From: RGIG3077 sp964490175
Lineage (GTDB): Bacteria; Bacillota; Clostridia; Oscillospirales; Ruminococcaceae
Length of the DNA stretch: 64,000 nucleotides
Reading direction: 5' to 3'
Assembly (NCBI GenBank): GCA_964490175.1
Contig: CAZBAI010000007.1
Span: 1 to 64,000 of the forward strand
Positions 60,160 through 64,000 of this stretch are shown one piece after another. The position numbers and the translations under genes were made by a program. The notes beneath the pieces are model-generated. The model was given only the letters and a program-made list of their open reading frames with translations, was not told the DNA's origin and did not search any database. Positions within the stretch are counted from its first letter, which is position 1. Each line of letters opens with the position of its first letter.

Positions 60160-60188
60160 TTGACAAATGGAAAATATAGGTATATAAT
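60160..60188 (+). promoter_or_regulatory. Consensus promoter of the orphan locus
   Basis: Perfect TTGACA (60160-60165), 17-base spacer, perfect TATAAT (60183-60188) on the plus strand. It is the only full-consensus promoter I found in the window and points straight into a truncated gene. Confidence 0.85.
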
Positions 60189-60192
60189 ATAA

Positions 60193-60486
60193 TCAACACA
60201 AAATAACGGCGCTGTTTTAAATGATGACAGTTGGTCTGACCGTACAAAAAGCATATACTATTCCGGCACTTACGTTGGGCGTGTGAGAGGTTATTATTAT
60301 GACAACTTGGTCACCGATAAGGTTCAGGCAAGCTGCGAGTCATCAACGAGCTACTATCGTTATGCTACCGTGTCTTCCAAAACTTCCGCTTCGGGAGATA
60401 CTATTAAGACAGGAAACGCATATTCCGGCAAGGTGACATTGGCAAACAACAAAGCAATTTTTGCCGGTGTAATCCACGTTTCATAA
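60193..60486 (+). pseudogene. 5'-truncated gene for a small Ser/Tyr-rich protein
   Basis: An open frame of 97 codons runs from a stop at 60190 to TAA at 60486 without a usable start or Shine-Dalgarno. It reads NGAVLNDDSWSDRTKSIYYSG, then TYVGRVRGYYYDN and ends KVTLANNKAIFAGVIHVS. The composition (Tyr, Ser, Thr, Asn) is that of a mature secreted protein, and the expected signal peptide is missing, as if a deletion joined the promoter to the mature part. GTG 60283 could start a 67-aa product but has no Shine-Dalgarno. Family unknown. Confidence 0.55.
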
Positions 60487-60499
60487 TGTAATTTCATTC

Positions 60500-60541
60500 G
60501 CAAACGGGCATGTAAAAAATGCCCGTTTGCACAATCTTTTT
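60500..60541 (+). terminator. Stem-loop after the truncated gene
   Basis: GCAAACGGGCAT/ATGCCCGTTTGC is a perfect 12-base stem with a 7-base loop, followed by ACAATCTTTTT. The T tract starts several bases late, so it may terminate only partly, letting some transcription reach the next genes. Confidence 0.6.
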
Positions 60542-60553
60542 GAGGTGATTTAA

Positions 60554-61111
60554 ATGAAAGCTGCTAAATTAAAAAAACGCACCAAAGTTTTTTTGATTAT
60601 AATTACAATTCTTGTTGTCGGCTTTGCCGCATACACCGCCTTGTGGTTTGTGCATTATAATACATTGATTAAGCCAATGCTTAAAAACAAAGATATTATG
60701 ACTTGCAAACAATATGATGACACTTTGGTAAAGGAAGAATATGAATATATTGATGAAGACGGTGTAGGTTATTCTGTATTTACACCGCATTTTTTAAAAT
60801 TTAACGGGAATTTATCCGCAGGAACTCCGGAAAAATATGACGAAAATTGGAACCGTGAAGTAGATTACACTTATTCGCTTATGTACAAACCATATCTGTT
60901 TCATGATAATAACTATCGGTTTACTGTTAATGTATTTTCACCGGAGGAAAAGGCATTGAACGCCGACTGTGATACTTATTTCATTCGTACCGATTCAAAA
61001 CTAAATCTCGTCGAGGGTGATGAAGAAATTTACAAAAAGCACTATGACCAAATCGCCGATTTGTACGAAAGGTGCAAAAAACTCTACGGCGAAGACGTTT
61101 TTACGGATTAA
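60554..61111 (+). CDS. Membrane-anchored orphan protein, paralogue 1
   Basis: The 185-aa protein has a basic start (MKAAKLKKRTK), one membrane helix (VFLIIITILVVGFAAYTALWF, about 12-32) and an extracytoplasmic domain rich in Tyr, Asp, Asn and Lys. It ends LYGEDVFTD. TGAGGTGATTTAA precedes the ATG. The next gene is a clear paralogue with the same organisation and the same ending. I recognise no family. The shared locus with a truncated secreted gene might suggest immunity or surface functions, but nothing in the sequence proves it. Confidence 0.8.
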   Translation: MKAAKLKKRTKVFLIIITILVVGFAAYTALWFVHYNTLIKPMLKNKDIMTCKQYDDTLVKEEYEYIDEDGVGYSVFTPHFLKFNGNLSAGTPEKYDENWNREVDYTYSLMYKPYLFHDNNYRFTVNVFSPEEKALNADCDTYFIRTDSKLNLVEGDEEIYKKHYDQIADLYERCKKLYGEDVFTD

Positions 61112-61148
61112 AATATCAATTACAGCATTATTAACAGAGGTGATTAGA

Positions 61149-61709
61149 ATGAAAAGTGTCAAGCTGAAAAAGCGCACCAAAATCATTATAACTGTTATAA
61201 TAACCATTATCTTAATAGTGTCTGTGTATTGCACTTTGTGGCTTGTAAGATATTACAAGCTGATAGTTCCGATGACGAAAAACGAAAATTTAGTTTTGAA
61301 TGTCAGCAAAGATATGGAGGGCATGGCACACAAAGAATATGAATACAACGGAGATCACATTTCATATACGGTTTTTATGCCGTCATTTCCAAGATTTGGC
61401 GGGAATTTAAGCGTTTTAACACCAACGGATTATGACAAGGATTGGAATTGCATAACAGATTATTCATATGGGCTGATGTACAAACCATACTTATTTGATG
61501 ATAATTGGTATTGGTATTCTGTCTATGATTATTCAGAAGTTGAAACAATAAACGATCAATCTAAATCCGTCACTTACGATATCTACACCGATTCGCAACT
61601 GAATTTTATTGGCGGCGACAAAGAAATATATGACAAGCACTATGACGAACTGAAAAATTTATATGACATGGCGAAAGAGTTTTTCGGTGAAGACGTTTTT
61701 ACGGATTAA
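61149..61709 (+). CDS. Membrane-anchored orphan protein, paralogue 2
   Basis: The 186-aa protein (MKSVKLKKRTKIIITVII...) has the same layout as paralogue 1: basic start, one helix (about 12-32), and an outer domain with the shared blocks FPRFGGNLSVLTP / FLKFNGNLSAGTP, SYGLMYKPYLFDDN / TYSLMYKPYLFHDN, and a common end FGEDVFTD / YGEDVFTD. ATG 61149 follows AGAGGTGATTAGA. The pair is a recent-to-moderate tandem duplication. Function unknown. Confidence 0.8.
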   Translation: MKSVKLKKRTKIIITVIITIILIVSVYCTLWLVRYYKLIVPMTKNENLVLNVSKDMEGMAHKEYEYNGDHISYTVFMPSFPRFGGNLSVLTPTDYDKDWNCITDYSYGLMYKPYLFDDNWYWYSVYDYSEVETINDQSKSVTYDIYTDSQLNFIGGDKEIYDKHYDELKNLYDMAKEFFGEDVFTD

Positions 61710-61724
61710 AACACATATTTAATA

Positions 61725-61778
61725 CAAAAAATAATGCCGAATCTTACGAGCGCTTGCAGCTCAAAAAGGTTCGGCATT
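61725..61778 (-). terminator. Terminator between convergent genes
   Basis: AATGCCGAA/TTCGGCATT (9-base stem, ~28-base loop) with TTTTTTGTATT following on the minus strand. It ends the minus-strand peptidoglycan-binding gene series and can also stall the plus-strand orphan operon. Confidence 0.7.
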
Positions 61779-61837
61779 GTTAATTTACGATTTAAAAAAT
61801 CTTTTTGCACAGTGCAAATGCGCTCTTTCTGCCGCAT

Positions 61838-62350
61838 TTACAGTCTGTTAATGGCAAAATTTATATATTCTACAAGCAAATTCCACGTCTGCATATCGGC
61901 AACGCCCGTAATTTCGAGCGAAAACAACAGCTGTGCCGCTTTAACGCTATCTTTTGTAGCTTCGTCATATACTCCGTTAATATCAGGCAATTTCGGAAAA
62001 TTTTCAAAGCTTTGCGCCAAAAATGACAACATTGACTGCAATATTTCAATTGTCAGCTTTGGCGATGATGAATCGACATATCCGCTTATCGGAAATATAT
62101 CAAGCGCTGTCGGCTTCGCCGTAATTTTTAAATACACAGCGGCAATTGCGTCCCATGTTTTGCCGTCTACCCGACCTGTTATCGGCAAACCGTATATTGA
62201 CTGAAATGCGCTCACCGCCGCAGCCGTGCTTTTATCAAACACCCCACTCGGAATCGGCGCACCGACTCTTTCGTCTTTTTCCGAAATTGCAAAAAGCATT
62301 CGCTGTAATTCTCTTATGTGTGATATTTTCTGTACTTCGGTGTATGGCAT
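61838..62350 (-). CDS. Peptidoglycan-binding-domain protein, two repeats
   Basis: The 170-aa protein consists of two PG_binding_1-like repeats. The first reads SGVFDKSTAAAVSAFQSIYGLPITGRVDGKTWDAI, and the second NGVYDEATKDSVKAAQLLF...GVADMQTWNLL. No signal peptide or catalytic domain is visible. It lies 18 bases downstream of a SpoIID/PG-binding gene and is probably co-expressed; it may help bind peptidoglycan in spores or in the envelope. Confidence 0.85.
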   Translation of the reverse strand: MPYTEVQKISHIRELQRMLFAISEKDERVGAPIPSGVFDKSTAAAVSAFQSIYGLPITGRVDGKTWDAIAAVYLKITAKPTALDIFPISGYVDSSSPKLTIEILQSMLSFLAQSFENFPKLPDINGVYDEATKDSVKAAQLLFSLEITGVADMQTWNLLVEYINFAINRL

Positions 62351-62368
62351 TTTGTTTTAACCCCCTCA

Positions 62369-63763
62369 TTATGTTGCCGCTATGGTATATCCCGGATTTT
62401 GAAACGGCTTTTTGTCAAATCCGAATTTCAAATCAGACCACACAGAGGCAATCGCATCCCACGTTTGCGCTCCTACAATTCCGCTGTTTCGCAAATTAAA
62501 CCTTTTTTGAAACGCAATTACCGCTTCTCTTGTCAGCGGACCGAAATACCCTGTTGTGCTGACCGATGGAATATCCGAATATGTATTGTGAATATCGCTT
62601 AAATAGCTCTGCAATATTCTGACATATTCATTTGTTATGCCCTCACGCAGCGGCGTGCCCGGATAAAGTACAACGTCATCTTCTTCAAGCGGAACAGACT
62701 CGACGATTCCGGCATATGCGCTGTATATACTGTCCCACGTGTTTTCATCAACAGCGCCTGTTTGCACAAGTCCGAAAGTTTTTTGAAACGAACGCACGCT
62801 CGCCTCGGTCTGTGCGTCATAAAGCGATGTGATTTGCGCAGGCTGAACGCTTTGATAATATGCGCCTATCACCGCAAGATGATATTGCAATATCCGCACG
62901 GCCTCGCCCTCATTTCCGACCGAAAGCCTGTCGGGAATCGGCACGGCGGTTTCTTCAATCGAAAGCCCCTCGGAATTAAGCTCCGCAAGTTTTTTTACGC
63001 TGATATAAATATAAGCGATTTGATACCACGTAGCCTCGTCTGTAACGCCTGTTTCCGGCAAATTGAATATGCCTTGAAACGTTCTGACGGCGTCTGCGGT
63101 ATCTTCACCGTAAAAGCCGTCAACAGAGGCAATTTTCGGTATCAGCGGATAATTGTGAGAAATTCTGTTGAGCTGTGTTTGCAATGTAAAAACCTCTGTG
63201 CGGCGGTCGCCTATTTCAATCGGGCTGCCCGGATATGATGGGGTATTTGTCGCAACGGGTACATTTTCGACAATTTCAATGTCATCACCGTAATAGCGCT
63301 TTAAAATTTGCAGCGGCGTCAAACCTTGATTTGCAAGCTCAACCGTGCCAAACTGCGAAAGTCCGTCACAAGTTGAGGTCGTTCCGTTGCAAAATGACGA
63401 AAACAACGGCTCTACCGCACCCTGCCTTCTTATATAGCTGTTAAAAATCTCATCAACAATAACATTCACCGAATCGAATATGCTTCGCCCGTCAAAAAAA
63501 GCCTGATCATACTGAGTACTGCTTGTAATATCAAAATCAAACCCTCTTGCCCTGTACCATTCCGTATAAATTCGGTTGAGCGCAAATGTTATTATCGCAT
63601 AAATATTCGCACGCAAAGCGCTTTCGGGCCACGTTGGGTAAATTTCGCTTGAAGCGACATTTTTTATGTAATCGGGAAAATCAAGAGTTATATTTGAAGC
63701 GTCCGTATTAGGCGCTCCGAGATGCACCGTGATTCTCTCGGGTATAAACGGCTGACCTGTCAT
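62369..63763 (-). CDS. SpoIID-like domain protein with C-terminal peptidoglycan-binding repeats
   Basis: The 464-aa protein has an N-terminal SpoIID-type segment (ITVHLGAPNTDASNITLDFPDYIKNVASSEIYPTWPESALRAN, about 10-55, and NRIYTEWYRARGFDFDITSSTQYDQAF), then three PG_binding_1 repeats (about 185-240, 285-340, 375-440), each with G-x-TW motifs. SpoIID cleaves glycan strands during engulfment; whether the catalytic Glu is present here is not certain. AAGAAAGGAATTTTTAT precedes the ATG. No signal peptide is seen, suggesting atypical export. Confidence 0.85.
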   Translation of the reverse strand: MTGQPFIPERITVHLGAPNTDASNITLDFPDYIKNVASSEIYPTWPESALRANIYAIITFALNRIYTEWYRARGFDFDITSSTQYDQAFFDGRSIFDSVNVIVDEIFNSYIRRQGAVEPLFSSFCNGTTSTCDGLSQFGTVELANQGLTPLQILKRYYGDDIEIVENVPVATNTPSYPGSPIEIGDRRTEVFTLQTQLNRISHNYPLIPKIASVDGFYGEDTADAVRTFQGIFNLPETGVTDEATWYQIAYIYISVKKLAELNSEGLSIEETAVPIPDRLSVGNEGEAVRILQYHLAVIGAYYQSVQPAQITSLYDAQTEASVRSFQKTFGLVQTGAVDENTWDSIYSAYAGIVESVPLEEDDVVLYPGTPLREGITNEYVRILQSYLSDIHNTYSDIPSVSTTGYFGPLTREAVIAFQKRFNLRNSGIVGAQTWDAIASVWSDLKFGFDKKPFQNPGYTIAAT

Positions 63764-63785
63764 ATAAAAATTCCTTTCTTAATTT

Positions 63786-64000
63786 TTAAAACTGCGGTTC
63801 ATCGCTGTAAAATGTAATTTCACGCCGACTTGCCGCATTGCTCGGCAACGGCACCATGTTCACCGTAAGCAAAGAGGTTATTCCCGAAAAAATCGGCACG
63901 TTCTCATTTTTCACCGTATAGAATCCTTCCAGAAAAATTTCTGCGGTATATGTTGAAAAAGGAATGTTTGCGCCGTCTTTTTCGCTCGATTCGGGCGCAG
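63786..64000 (-). CDS. Partial gene, C-terminus of an unknown protein
   Basis: The last ~71 codons are visible, ending in TAA at 63786; the gene continues beyond the right edge. It reads IPFSTYTAEIFLEGFYTVKN and VPIFSGITSLLTVNMVPLPSN, then a short end YSDEPQF. It lies 22 bases upstream of the SpoIID-like gene and is probably co-transcribed. I do not recognise a specific family. Confidence 0.65.
   Translation of the reverse strand, partial: APESSEKDGANIPFSTYTAEIFLEGFYTVKNENVPIFSGITSLLTVNMVPLPSNAASRREITFYSDEPQF

Noticed and set aside
1..64000. CRISPR arrays, tRNA genes, prophage or insertion sequences
   Set aside because: No regularly spaced repeats, no T-loop/cloverleaf signatures and no transposase or integrase motifs were seen on either strand.

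Overview
The window looks like a chromosomal segment of a gut-type Clostridia, probably Oscillospiraceae/Ruminococcaceae. The evidence is moderate-to-low GC, GGAGG-type ribosome binding sites, frequent TTG starts behind strong Shine-Dalgarno sequences, DivIVA/SepF/YlmH division genes, SpoVB-like and SpoIID-like sporulation-type proteins, YlbF, and a T-box leader on pheS. No rRNA, tRNA, CRISPR array, phage or insertion sequence was recognised. Almost every gene is on the minus strand, so the region is read right to left. The exceptions are a P-type ATPase (about 23-25.6 kb) and a small accessory locus (60.2-61.7 kb).

Right to left on the minus strand. (1) 61.8-64 kb: peptidoglycan-binding and SpoIID-type proteins. 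(2) 60.2-61.7 kb, plus strand: a full-consensus promoter, the 3' remnant of a small gene, and two tandem paralogous membrane-anchored proteins of unknown function. (3) 55.5-59.9 kb: two flavoproteins, a NPPY methyltransferase and RsmI. (4) 50.7-55.3 kb: a folate operon folC-folE-HD hydrolase-folP-folBK-folA. (5) 49.6-50.6 kb: gene-poor, with a carbohydrate-binding-module fragment, a palindromic repeat and the Phe T-box. (6) 45.9-49.6 kb: pheS-small membrane protein-pheT. (7) 45.25-45.83 kb: a candidate small RNA gene, then a structured purE leader with a terminator. (8) 37.7-45.2 kb: purE-purF-purM, two calcium-repeat lipoproteins, purN, HIT, a phosphoribosyltransferase, comEC and holA. (9) 33.5-36.7 kb: an RNase M5-like Toprim protein and an MBOAT/DHHW acylation pair. 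(10) 27.3-33.4 kb: a double-cyclophilin lipoprotein, a zinc-ribbon/PASTA pseudokinase with pspA, and a degenerate signal-peptidase-like protein. (11) 20.3-22.6 kb: pyridoxal kinase, ECF S-component, VanZ and mscL. (12) 2-20.2 kb: a long housekeeping cluster galE-miaB-ylbF-mutS-mutL-miaA-hfq-HlyD-like-yggS-sepF-ylmH-divIVA-ileS-lspA-rluD. (13) 0-2.1 kb: a HAD phosphatase and a split transketolase.

The most interesting items are the unassigned purE leader, which has mutually exclusive pairings typical of a terminating riboswitch; the adjacent self-contained small RNA unit; the pseudokinase-PspA-degenerate SipW neighbourhood; the HD protein inside the folate operon; calcium-repeat lipoproteins nested among purine genes; and the 60-62 kb orphan locus. 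Functions are inferred from sequence motifs read by eye; no database search was run.
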